DNA from: Carpediemonas membranifera
Taxonomy: Eukaryota > Fornicata
DNA length: 64,000 nt
Assembly: GCA_019828565.1 (NCBI GenBank)
Contig: JAHDYR010000005.1
Span: 1,302,001 to 1,366,000, forward strand
Direction: 5' to 3'
Part shown: in pieces, positions 50,431-58,848 of the stretch
Numbering within the stretch: the stretch's first letter is position 1
Layout: the number at the start of each line of letters is the position of its first letter
Notes under the pieces: generated by a model
What the model was told of the DNA's origin: nothing
Database searches by the model: none
What the model saw: the letters and a program-made list of their open reading frames with translations, nothing else
Made by a program: the position numbers and the translations under genes

Positions 50431-50800
50431 CTGATTTCATTTAGTGTGCACTTTAGGGGATAGTTTCATTGCAACGCCAAAATGGCGAGTTCAGGTTGTA
50501 GCAATGATCTGATGCGCGGAATGTACTAGAAAACATTGCAATTACAACGCAAAGCAGCGAAAAGCGGAGAAATCAACATCAATAACAACATCAACACCAA
50601 AAGAACAGTATCCCAAAGAATTGTGGGCGTTGCTGCGCCAAAGAGCAATAAATGACCACAAAGCATTCGCTTATGCACAATTAGCTGCCAGAAAGAACAC
50701 TACACCGTTACTTTGGATCATCCCAGTTCGCCGGAGATGACGCAGGTCCAGAACGCTGCCTTGGAGGGCTGGTGAAGCGGTTGTGTAGCGCTTACTCGCC
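50431..50800 (+). repeat. repeat R2, copy in CATG-3 (370 bp)
   Basis: Identical to 61717-62086 apart from about three substitutions. Contains GTGTGCACTTTAGG, a variant of the TGCACTTTAA motif. Confidence 0.92.
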
Positions 50801-50830
50801 TGGCCTTTGGGGCTCTCTCAACATCCTTCC

Positions 50831-50993
50831 AGACTACTGCATTGTCATTCACCGGAGGAGCAGGCCAGAGTCACTTGCCATCTGGCGCATCATGAGGAGA
50901 TATTGGAATGTGATGATGTGTTTATTGACTAAATGAGCTGGAATTAGGCGGGTTTGATGTTGCTTACATGTTCTGTGGCATGCCTGATGTCCA
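50831..50993 (-). repeat. repeat R3, copy in CATG-3 (inverted)
   Basis: Reverse complement of 62736-62897 with few differences. Confidence 0.88.
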
Positions 50994-51301
50994 GAGGATA
51001 CCCCTCAGAGGTGACAGTGCAACACCCGAAATTTTGTCTATACACGTCATATACAAGGTCTAATGCATCTTTGCCAACCACTTTTAGCGTTTGTATGTGT
51101 CAGACGATCGAGTTCTGAAGAGCGACTTTGGCCAAGTCATGCGACCTTATCCTGCACTGACGATACGAAAACCGATCATAAATATTTATTGAGACATCTG
51201 CATGCAGTAGTAATGTGTCCAGAGGTGAAGCTAGGTCTATAGAGTACGCACGCCAACTTTACTACTGATCCGCGAGATTCGATCAAAATCGATCAAAGAA
51301 A

Positions 51302-51353
51302 CTGGAACCAATTCTGGAACTATTTGTTCCAGAAAAGGTACCAGAATTGACTG
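51302..51353 (-). repeat. right TIR of CATG-3
   Basis: Reverse complement of 47117-47168, followed by CATG. Confidence 0.92.
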
Positions 51354-51357
51354 CATG

Positions 51358-51674
51358 GAGCACACCTCAACGACATCCAGACGGAAGGACCCCTGTGGAG
51401 ATCCATACAGCACACCGAGAGCCTGCTGAGAGACAACTGCCTTCCACTGACAGCAACAAGGTGGCGCAGATGGGAGATGATCATGGACGTCAACGAGGTC
51501 TTCAAGGCAACAGGACACAGCTTCAGACGTGGAGCCGTCGTCCACATGATCGATGAGGGGCGTTCCCCATTGGTTATTCAGGCACTAGGAGGCTGGAAGT
51601 CGATCGATTCGGTGAATAGATACTGTGAAGAGGCCATTCGAATCTCACAGCATGCTCTGCAGAGAAGAACATAG
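51358..51674 (+). CDS. DIRS-4 tyrosine recombinase, C-terminal part
   Basis: Continues GAHLNDIQTEGPLWRSIQH ... TGHSFRRGAVVHMIDEG (H-x-x-R) ... ALGGWKSIDSVNRYCEE (Tyr) and stops with TAG 51674. It is the second half of the gene starting before 47116. Confidence 0.82.
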
Positions 51675-52058
51675 AAATATAGGACATAAGAGAGCATTGT
51701 AGCGATAAAGGGAGATGAAACGGAACGAGGGGAGAAGAAACAGGCAAGAGCTAGAGAAATGGATGTTTTTTCGGATTCGGAACAGGAATTACATATGCCA
51801 CGTATAACCGGCACAGAAGGTCATAAGTGCAGTAGAGGAAGGCCCAGGGTACCATCGCAAGGTTAGATGGCGGGATGCATCAATTTGGAATAGTCGATTA
51901 TCGTCGACCAAATGGTCGTTGGCGGGGCACGCCTTCAATAGGACGTAGGGGTCCTGCGCCGGATACGGTTCGATTTGCTGATCTGATTCTGCGAAGTGGA
52001 TCGAGATCAACTCCGAGCAAGTCAGTTCGGACGAAGGGCAAAGGAATAAGCTTTAGAG
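51675..52058. other. DIRS-4 tail and DIRS-5 leader
   Basis: No gene; the border between the two DIRS elements lies here but was not fixed. Confidence 0.5.
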
Positions 52059-52577
52059 ATGGCACCGACCAACAACGAGACACCTGAGCAACTGCAGGAG
52101 ACCATTGAGCAACAACGGGACATCGAAGTAACTCCGAAGTCCAACGAGCAACTCGAGCAGGAGCTCAAGACCTTGCGGGGCCTTATTTCCAACCTTGAGG
52201 ATGAACGGCGCTCCAACAACTGGACCCCTCCGCATTCGGACTCCATGCGAGGGGAATGGGCCTTCCTTCAGCGCCTCTACCGAGCCATTCGGTTTGACGC
52301 GTCCACCTCATCAACCGAGCTCCTCAACAGGCTCTACTCTCGCCAGAGGGCCCTTGCCATCAAGGACCGCTACGGGTTCCACGTAGGCCTGGCGGTGGAA
52401 ACCGCCACTGACGCTCTGCTCAGCGCTAAGCCAACTGCTACGGAGGCGATCATCGAGGAGAAGATCCTCTCCACCCTTTCCAAGATCCCCAGGCTTGGCG
52501 ACCGCCAGCGTGAACGCGCTTCTTTTCAGCGCTCCCGTCGCCCACCGAAGCGAAGCGGCAAGCCCGCCAGAGATTAA
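52059..52577 (+). CDS. DIRS-5 gag-like protein (172 aa)
   Basis: ATG 52059, MAPTNNETPEQLQETIEQQ; N-terminal coiled coil, helical core (EWAFLQRLYRAIRFDAST), basic Arg-rich end (SFQRSRRPPKRSGK). Position as ORF1 of DIRS elements. Confidence 0.7.
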   Translation: MAPTNNETPEQLQETIEQQRDIEVTPKSNEQLEQELKTLRGLISNLEDERRSNNWTPPHSDSMRGEWAFLQRLYRAIRFDASTSSTELLNRLYSRQRALAIKDRYGFHVGLAVETATDALLSAKPTATEAIIEEKILSTLSKIPRLGDRQRERASFQRSRRPPKRSGKPARD

Positions 52578-52804
52578 GAAAACATCCGAAAAGACTCTCT
52601 CTAGGCGATCGCTCTCACTCTCTTGCCTCTCCCCACTCCTCCCCACCTCCCTCTCCGTCCCTACAAGGGCTGTCTCCCCCTCCGTCACCTCCTCCAGGGC
52701 CTCTTCAGCTTCCTCCGTCGCCTCCCGACAGTCAGCACGCCAATCCGACCTTCCCGTCCATCACAGATCATCAGATCTGGTCAGACTGCGGGGCGCGCTC
52801 AGAA
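52578..52804. other. proline/serine-coding leader between gag and RT
   Basis: The pol frame is open through most of this CT-rich stretch but has no clear ATG; pol may start by frameshift or reinitiation from gag. Confidence 0.4.
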
Positions 52805-54715
52805 GTGGTGCGGTGGATTCGCGACGGCGTGCCCATCAACATCCAGCAGGCAGCCTCAAAGCCCAGGCTTCCACCAGCACGGGCGTGCGACAAGCCGTTG
52901 TTGAGGAAGCACCTTGCGGACCTGCTCGCCTCGGGTGCGGCTGTACCTTGCCGCAGTCCGGCCCTCATCTCGCCAGTCTTCCTGGTACCGAAGGGCGAGA
53001 CGGATACTCGCCTCATACACGACCTTCGCTCCCTCAACAGCGTCACCAGCGAGGTCAGGTCGTTCCGTCTGCACGGGGTGAAGCGCCTGGTCACTCTCCT
53101 TGCCCCAGGGGACTACATGTGCCGTATAGACTTGAAGTCAGGGTACCAACAGGTAGGAATCAGACTGAAGGACCGCAAGCTGCTCGGCTTCATGATAGAC
53201 GGGCGTCCATACGCTTTCCGCGTGCTTCCATTCGGCTGGTCAGCAGCACCGTTCCATTTCCAGATGATAATGCTAGAAGCTGCTCGCCTTGTTTCGGCCC
53301 GATGGAACGTCAAGATCGTCGTATATCTAGACGATTGGGCCTTTCTCGCGCCGAAAGACTACCTGACAAGCTGCATGCCGCAGATTGTGCGCTTTCTGCA
53401 AAATTTGGGCCTTATCCTGAACATCAAGAAATCCCAGCTGGACCCCGCCACTGTCACCGTCTTCCTAGGGATGCTGATCGACTCCGCGCGCAGAACGATA
53501 CGTGTAGAGAGCAACAAGGCGCACAAGTACTCTTCGCGAATTACCGACGCCCTAGCCCGCGGCTCCTCAGCGGCCGAGTGGAAGAGACTGACAGGCAACC
53601 TGTCCTTCGCGTCATCAGCAGTCCCGGAAGGCCGCCTTTGGCTCAGGCATCTCCAGTCCTGGGAGCCCGTGGAGTCGCATCGAGTCAAGATCCCCGAGGA
53701 GCAGCGAAATGCGCTCGTCCATTGGCAGAAGCTTCTCAACAACCATACTCCACGTCCCCTGAAAGAGCTACTTTCCCTTTGGGGCACTTCCAGCAACCTA
53801 GACGTTACGATAGCCTCAGATGCTTCGAAATTCGCGGCAGGAGCCGTCATCAGCATCGATGGAGCGAAGAAGACGATCTCTGTACCAACAAGCACCAACA
53901 AGGACCGTCATATAACGGAGCTGGAGTTCTTCGCTGCAATGGAGGCCATCAACTTCGTGCTGCAGGAGACAGCGGTCTCGGACCGGGAGATCCGCGTATT
54001 CTCGGACTCTACGGCGGCTGTGGCGTGGCTCAACAAGCAGGGCTCGTCCCGATGCCCTCAAGCAGTCATTGCAGAGCTCCATCGCATCCTCCCGCGCCTG
54101 AGAGCCAGAGGACTGCTACTCAGGGCGGTGCACGTGAGCGGGCACCTGAATGTACGCCCGGATCGGCTGTCACGGCTCAGCAAGGTCGATTGGGGCACGC
54201 CACAGGTGGTCCTCGACCATATCATCGACTCTTGGGGGCCTCTACAGGTGGACGTCACAGCACAGGAAGGCAAGACGCTGCAGATCGGGGCAAACCCGCT
54301 CATGCCCCTTACTCGCGCGCAGGATGGTCTCTCATCCCGGTGGGAGGGCCTCAGAGTCTACGCAGCACCCCCGTGGGCCCTCATCCCGGCCACTCTATCG
54401 AAGCTGGCCTCCATCACCACCCCCTCACAGGACGGGGATCCCTCCAGCTGGTCATCAATGGCAGTAGTGCTCGTGCCGGACATAGTTTCGGCCGCGACCC
54501 TCGCCCTCAAGCGCTTAACGCCACACAGGCGGTACTTCCGCCTCCCTCCGGGCTCATTCGATGGGACAGAGCTACAGAGGACGGCACGGGCCGATGGCAC
54601 GGTCAGACTGATGGCTCTCGCGTTCCGGCTGAAGCCTTCAACACCCTCGTTGGACACCCCAGGCTCGGAGGCCTCTCAGACTCCTACAAACGCCACATCG
54701 CGGGTACTCTGGTGA
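52805..54715 (+). CDS. DIRS-5 reverse transcriptase-RNase H
   Basis: Conserved start region SEVVRWIRDGVPINI (the first codon used here is GTG; the true start may be upstream). RT: LIHDLRSLN, RIDLKSGYQQVG, LPFGWSAAPFHF, VVYLDDWAFL. RNase H: IASDASKFAAGAV, ITELEFFAAME, VFSDSTAAVAWLNKQGS, SGHLNVRPDRLSR. The C-terminal 120 residues overlap the YR gene in another frame. Confidence 0.87.
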   Translation: MVRWIRDGVPINIQQAASKPRLPPARACDKPLLRKHLADLLASGAAVPCRSPALISPVFLVPKGETDTRLIHDLRSLNSVTSEVRSFRLHGVKRLVTLLAPGDYMCRIDLKSGYQQVGIRLKDRKLLGFMIDGRPYAFRVLPFGWSAAPFHFQMIMLEAARLVSARWNVKIVVYLDDWAFLAPKDYLTSCMPQIVRFLQNLGLILNIKKSQLDPATVTVFLGMLIDSARRTIRVESNKAHKYSSRITDALARGSSAAEWKRLTGNLSFASSAVPEGRLWLRHLQSWEPVESHRVKIPEEQRNALVHWQKLLNNHTPRPLKELLSLWGTSSNLDVTIASDASKFAAGAVISIDGAKKTISVPTSTNKDRHITELEFFAAMEAINFVLQETAVSDREIRVFSDSTAAVAWLNKQGSSRCPQAVIAELHRILPRLRARGLLLRAVHVSGHLNVRPDRLSRLSKVDWGTPQVVLDHIIDSWGPLQVDVTAQEGKTLQIGANPLMPLTRAQDGLSSRWEGLRVYAAPPWALIPATLSKLASITTPSQDGDPSSWSSMAVVLVPDIVSAATLALKRLTPHRRYFRLPPGSFDGTELQRTARADGTVRLMALAFRLKPSTPSLDTPGSEASQTPTNATSRVLW

Positions 54716-55569
54716 CATTCGTCGACTTAGCCTCAACAACACCCACGGTAGAGCAGGTAGCTACCTGGGTGCGGCAGCAGAGAGCCTCCTGCAGCGAGAC
54801 CACGATCATGCGGAAGGCCCAGCTCATCATCACTCATGGGCCAGACATCTTGGGCATCCAGCTCCCTGAACACTTCCGTCCGGCCATTAAGGAGGCCGCA
54901 AAGGGCGCAGCCGGCAAGCCGATCGGTCAGGCCCCACCCATAAGACTGCCACTCTTCCACAAAGCACTGTCAGAGGCAGCCGCCTCCGGGCCCCTTCCGA
55001 AGACGTGGGTGCAAGCCTTCGCCTTCTCACTAGTGGCCTACTCGACGACCTCAAGACCAGGCGAGATCTTCGGATTGACAGGAGGAGACGTGAAACCCGC
55101 GGGCGCGCGCGGTATAACGATCCGTATTCAGGCGACTAAGACCGGGAGGTCTAACGTGCTCAAGCTCGTACCGGACGTGCGGGGACATCCGCTTTCCCCT
55201 GCGCGGTGGCTGGCCCGTCACATTCAGAACCTCCCTCAATCTGATCTGAACGAATCTATCTGGCGTGCGCCGCGTGTCGATGGCTCGCTCTCATCCACGC
55301 CCATCTCCTTCGACCTACTTGGAGACTACATGGCTGGCGTCTTCCACAGAGTCAGCATCCGGGCTCACGGGCTTAGGCGCGGCTCAGCCGCCGACCTAGT
55401 CCTGGCTGGCGTTTCCCCTTACGTAGTCGCAGCCAAGGGTACATGGGCCGATATCAATTCGATGCTCCGCTATATCGACGACACGATGAGACTTGACCGC
55501 GCAACGTCGGCAAAGTGTTTCACGCCCCACATGGCACAGGGGCTGCCGGACAAGATTGAGTTCGAGTGA
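54590..55569 (+). CDS. DIRS-5 tyrosine recombinase
   Basis: In the -1 frame relative to pol. Core-binding region GLSDSYKRHIAGTLVTFVD ... TTIMRKAQLIITHG; catalytic domain TSRPGEIFGL (Arg), RAHGLRRGSAADL (H-x-x-R), GTWADINSMLRYID (Tyr). Stop TGA 55569. The start is uncertain because the frame is open far upstream as an overlap. Confidence 0.85.
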
Positions 55570-55959
55570 AAGAGAGACTGCAAGAGAGCAGCAAGGGGCC
55601 CATCTGCCGGGGCGGGTGGTCTGGGGAGGCTACCTCGCCCTCGGCCGGGCCCTATCGCGTGGACCAAGTGTGGTCGCGATAAATTTTGAGAGAGTTATGT
55701 TGTTGGCGACCGGGATTCCCCATGGGTTCACATTCGACATACCCAATGTCTGCTTGTCAGACGCAGGTACGGCGCGAAGCCAACCCTCTCGGACAAGCGT
55801 GGTCCGGGGCCAGTGACGGCAACCCCCTTGCTCTGGGCTGGGATTCCTGGGGTAAGCCGGCAGCGCTCAGGTGGGGTCCTGGAGCCTCACCCTGATCGTT
55901 TGGGTTTGGTCTCGAAATGTCCTGATTGGATCATTTCCAGAACCTCGAGAACGAGCCCG
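55570..55959. other. DIRS-6 leader
   Basis: The gag frame is open from 55813 but the likely start is ATG 55960; nothing else coding is seen. Confidence 0.5.
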
Positions 55960-56481
55960 ATGCCCACCGAAGAAGAGTTCAAGGAACTGAAGGACCTTCT
56001 GGAAGCTACAGTGGAAGAGAACAAGATCATTCGCGCTAGAATGGAAGGCATCGAAGAAGACGAGCATATGGAAGAGCGCGCGCCCAAGAATCTCGAGAGT
56101 GTGAAGAAGGAATTCACCGCCTGGATCAACTTCTTTGCTGAATACCGCAAGAAGATCACCGATCTCCCGGATGAAGCCTCGTTTGAAGAGATTGTCGCCA
56201 TCGTTAGCAGCCTCGTGGAGAAGCGCTTGGAATACCTCCGCGTAGTGGACGCTTATGATGAAGGAACCGCCCGCAACTTCCTGGTGGAAGCAGAGGACTC
56301 AACGACCCGAAGAGACCTCATGCGCGCCGCAATGAAAGCAGCCAGGGACTCCCTTGGTGCACGCGTCAGGGGCCACGGACCTAAGCGAGTTGGCCAGCCG
56401 AGACACAAGTGCGGTTTCTGTGGTAAGACGGGTCATCCAGAGGAGCGCTGCTGGAGAAAGCACCCAGAGATAAAGCGCTAA
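55960..56481 (+). CDS. DIRS-6 gag-like protein with zinc knuckle (173 aa)
   Basis: MPTEEEFKELKDLLEATVE, coiled coil, helical core (SVKKEFTAWINFFAEYRKK), basic linker and a CCHC knuckle CGFCGKTGHPEERC (CX2CX4HX4C). Zinc knuckles of this type bind element RNA. It is the only DIRS gag in the window with a knuckle. Confidence 0.75.
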   Translation: MPTEEEFKELKDLLEATVEENKIIRARMEGIEEDEHMEERAPKNLESVKKEFTAWINFFAEYRKKITDLPDEASFEEIVAIVSSLVEKRLEYLRVVDAYDEGTARNFLVEAEDSTTRRDLMRAAMKAARDSLGARVRGHGPKRVGQPRHKCGFCGKTGHPEERCWRKHPEIKR

Positions 56482-56523
56482 CTCGTACTTCTTTGATTAC
56501 ACTAGCCCGCAGGTTTAGGAGAG

Positions 56524-57735
56524 ATGCTATCGTCGTTAAACTGGGGGCCCCAGTTGGCAAAAGCAATCGAACTTAACAACCAAGCGGTTGTTGGGTCAAT
56601 CTCACGACAGGCAGATGTTTGGATGCGGACGAATCCCCCTGCTGAAGTCGTAGCTGCGCTGAGAGGCATCGTTATCGATGCAAAAGACATTCTGGAGCCC
56701 ATAGAGGGCACGTCAAGGTGTTCTGATCACCTAAAAGGAGAGATCGCGGAGCTGGAGGCGCTGGGCGCAATTCAACGTGTACACGAGCAACCTATAGCAG
56801 TGTGCCCTATCTTTCCACTCGTCAAGTCTGACGGAGTATCTTACAGGCTAATTCACGACTTAAGACCGGTGAATGAAGGTCTAGATGTCCCCAAGTTCTC
56901 CATGAGGGGGCTTGAGGAAGTCAAGGAGACGCTGCTCCCAGGAGACTATATGATCACACTGGACATGAGTAAGGGATATTATCAGCTCCTGTTGGAGCAG
57001 GCCAGTAGACAGATGGCCGGATTTCAGTTCGAGGGCCAGTATTTCACATTCAACGTGCTTCCCTTTGGCCTCGCGACGGCACCAAGAATTTTCCAAGCAG
57101 TATCCAAACATGCAGCCAAATTCGTGGCCAGACAACTGGACCTGAGAATATGCGTCTACTTAGACGACTGGATAGTGATGGATCAAGACAAGGACAAGCT
57201 GGAGAGGCAATTGCCAGATTTGGTCAACATCGCAACTTCGCTCGGTATTGTGCTCAACTGCGCGAAAACAACATGGATTCCAGCTCAGAGTGTAGAATAT
57301 CTCGGTGCGATCGTCGATTCGTTAGAGATGGTGATCAAAATCACGGAAGAGAAGCGTCGCAAGTACAAACATCAAGTGGACGCCATTTTATCAGAGAGAA
57401 GGTTCCACATGAACGATCTACGACAGCTAATAGGACGACTAACATTCACAAGAGTGTGCTGCGGCGCCATCGCACTTGTTCGGATTCGCGAGCTCGCCAT
57501 CAACTTCGCGAGCCTGGTACGAGCAGTCGGAGCGAGCAGCCGTCGAAAGAGGTCGGACCTGAGCGCGGAAGCCCTGGCGGATCTGACCTGGTGGAGCAAG
57601 CGCCTGGAGACGCCCATGACACACCCAGTCTGCATGCCCCAGAACTTCTCGGTAAGCATGCTGTCTGGAGGGGGTGTATGGGTGGCAGTATACACCTACG
57701 GAACAGAGGGGCTCTGTCAAAAATGTCTGATTTAG
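56524..57735 (+). pseudogene. DIRS-6 reverse transcriptase, truncated (403 codons)
   Basis: ATG 56524. LIHDLRPVN, TLDMSKGYYQLL, LPFGLATAPRIF, VYLDDWIVM, then the connection domain. The frame ends 8 codons after leaving DIRS sequence, so RNase H is lost. Closest in layout to DIRS-4. Confidence 0.8.
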
Positions 57736-58228
57736 AACGTCTTACTCTGGCACCATGTAGCCCCCTTCCTGATGCACCTTTGAGCACGTGCTTGGCCTGC
57801 GATAATTACTTGGCGTCCCGTAAAGCCCAAAAATTAATCAAATCGTCATCAAATGCGAATTAAATGATGCTGATATTGCTCATGAAACGACTCTGCTGAT
57901 CAGCTGGGACTCTACGCGGCGATATGGCATGGCAAGTCTCTACACTTTGGAGACAATTCGGTCCCATGGTTCCTACCTTGACCCACGTTGTCTCGCGCGC
58001 GAGGTACTCACTGAAAGGATATATCAACACTGGGAGCAGAAAAAGGCACAGCGAGATGCAGGCGCTGTTGCTGAGCTCATTTTCCGGATAAGACCCGTTT
58101 TGTCACCTCAACCCATTCATATTGGCGGCTGTTGCTTCGTTTTGATCAAATCAAATGGAAACCAAACCGAGATCCGGGAAACGAGGATGATTGGGAGAGA
58201 TAGACACATCATAAGGTCTTTAATATAG
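57723..58228 (+). CDS. unknown protein (about 165 aa, one frame break)
   Basis: MSDLERLTLAPCSPLPD ... CLACDNYLASRKAQKL, one-base shift near 57855 (AAA run), then ELNDADIAHETTLLISWDS ... REVLTERIYQHWEQKKAQRD ... RDRHIIRSLI, stop TAG. Looks like a real gene, family unknown. It begins at the point where DIRS-6 is cut, within CTGTCAAAAATGTC. Confidence 0.45.
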
Positions 58229-58600
58229 TAATGCACCGTCAATGAGAAGTTCTTGGTTCCTGAAATGGATTATTGATTCCAAACGCTTTTCTTTGAGGAT
58301 AACGCATTTATAGCGGTGATTTCCACACAATTCATCCAAATACTGATCAAACCATCAGAACTGCAAGTAAAATTGGTATAGATCGTTTATCCACGGAGAT
58401 AGCAAATGCTCCCAATCCCAGCTTACAAGAAAAAGTTAAGGGGCTGTATTGGGGCTTGCACTGATATCTCTATATATGCCGACACAGTCACTGGGCTGTC
58501 CATCACTGAACAGCTCTAGCCCAATACAAAAACATGAGGGCTCGAAGTTTTGGCCTTCTCGGAAAAGGGTGGCGGAACGCTGCAACACTACAATGCTAAT
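58229..58600. other. non-coding, one weak inverted repeat
   Basis: TGTATTGGGGCT (58445-58456) faces AGCCCAATACA (58518-58528). No gene is seen. Confidence 0.45.
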
Positions 58601-58661
58601 GGACAGAGGGGAGGAAGTGGTCCACAGGTATGTCCTATGGGTCGCTTCTTCCCCTCTGTCC
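58601..58661 (+). other. conserved stem-loop copy 2, possible small RNA
   Basis: GGACAGAGGGGAGGAAG pairs with CTTCTTCCCCTCTGTCC; inner stem CCACAGG/CCTATGG; followed by a T-run and CGATTTGCCGGATTTGACAC. Covaries with copy 1 at 4735-4794. Confidence 0.5.
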
Positions 58662-58816
58662 ATTTTTACACGATATCGATTTGCCGGATTTGACACATGT
58701 TGTGCGATCTTTAACTCCTCGCGTCCAAGCACCTCTCCCAAACGATCTGCAAGATCGACCAGCCCTGGATCACTTGGGCCTGCCTCCGTGCCCGGCCTGT
58801 TGCGATCAATCATGTT

Positions 58817-58848
58817 GATTAATTGCAACGAACGCGATCACCGGAAAT
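58817..58848 (+). repeat. 32-bp repeat overlapping the DDE2 start
   Basis: Identical to 48251-48282 in CATG-3. Confidence 0.75.

Larger units (their letters stand above)
47117..51353. mobile_element. CATG-3: 4.24-kb TIR element with minisatellites
   Basis: Perfect 52-bp TIRs beginning CAGTCAATTCTGGTACC and a perfect 4-bp target duplication CATG (47113-47116, 51354-51357) inside the DIRS-4 YR gene. Removal restores the frame RWLRHGAHLNDIQ. No transposase gene. It contains a small ORF, repeats R2, R3 and R4 shared with the two gene clusters, a 14-bp minisatellite, a CT-rich tract and two long hairpins. Confidence 0.88.
39673..51674 (+). mobile_element. DIRS-4: YR retrotransposon split by two TIR elements
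   Basis: gag-like, RT-RNase H and YR genes. CATG-2 (42471-46222) interrupts the end of pol and CATG-3 (47117-51353) interrupts the YR gene. Removing both inserts with one CATG each restores continuous frames across both junctions. Confidence 0.82.
51720..55569 (+). mobile_element. DIRS-5: YR retrotransposon, all domains present
   Basis: gag-like, RT-RNase H and YR genes with all catalytic motifs and no frame breaks inside conserved domains. Left border approximate. The best candidate for a functional DIRS copy in the window. Confidence 0.8.
55570..57713 (+). mobile_element. DIRS-6: YR retrotransposon, 3' truncated
   Basis: gag with zinc knuckle and RT; sequence leaves DIRS homology in the first RNase H strand at 57713, where CTGTCAAAAATGTC begins. 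No YR gene remains. Confidence 0.75.

Noticed and set aside
48292-50463. Long reading frames (about 270-360 codons) over the minisatellite and CT tract
   Set aside because: Open in several frames only because of repeat composition; no start context or domain.
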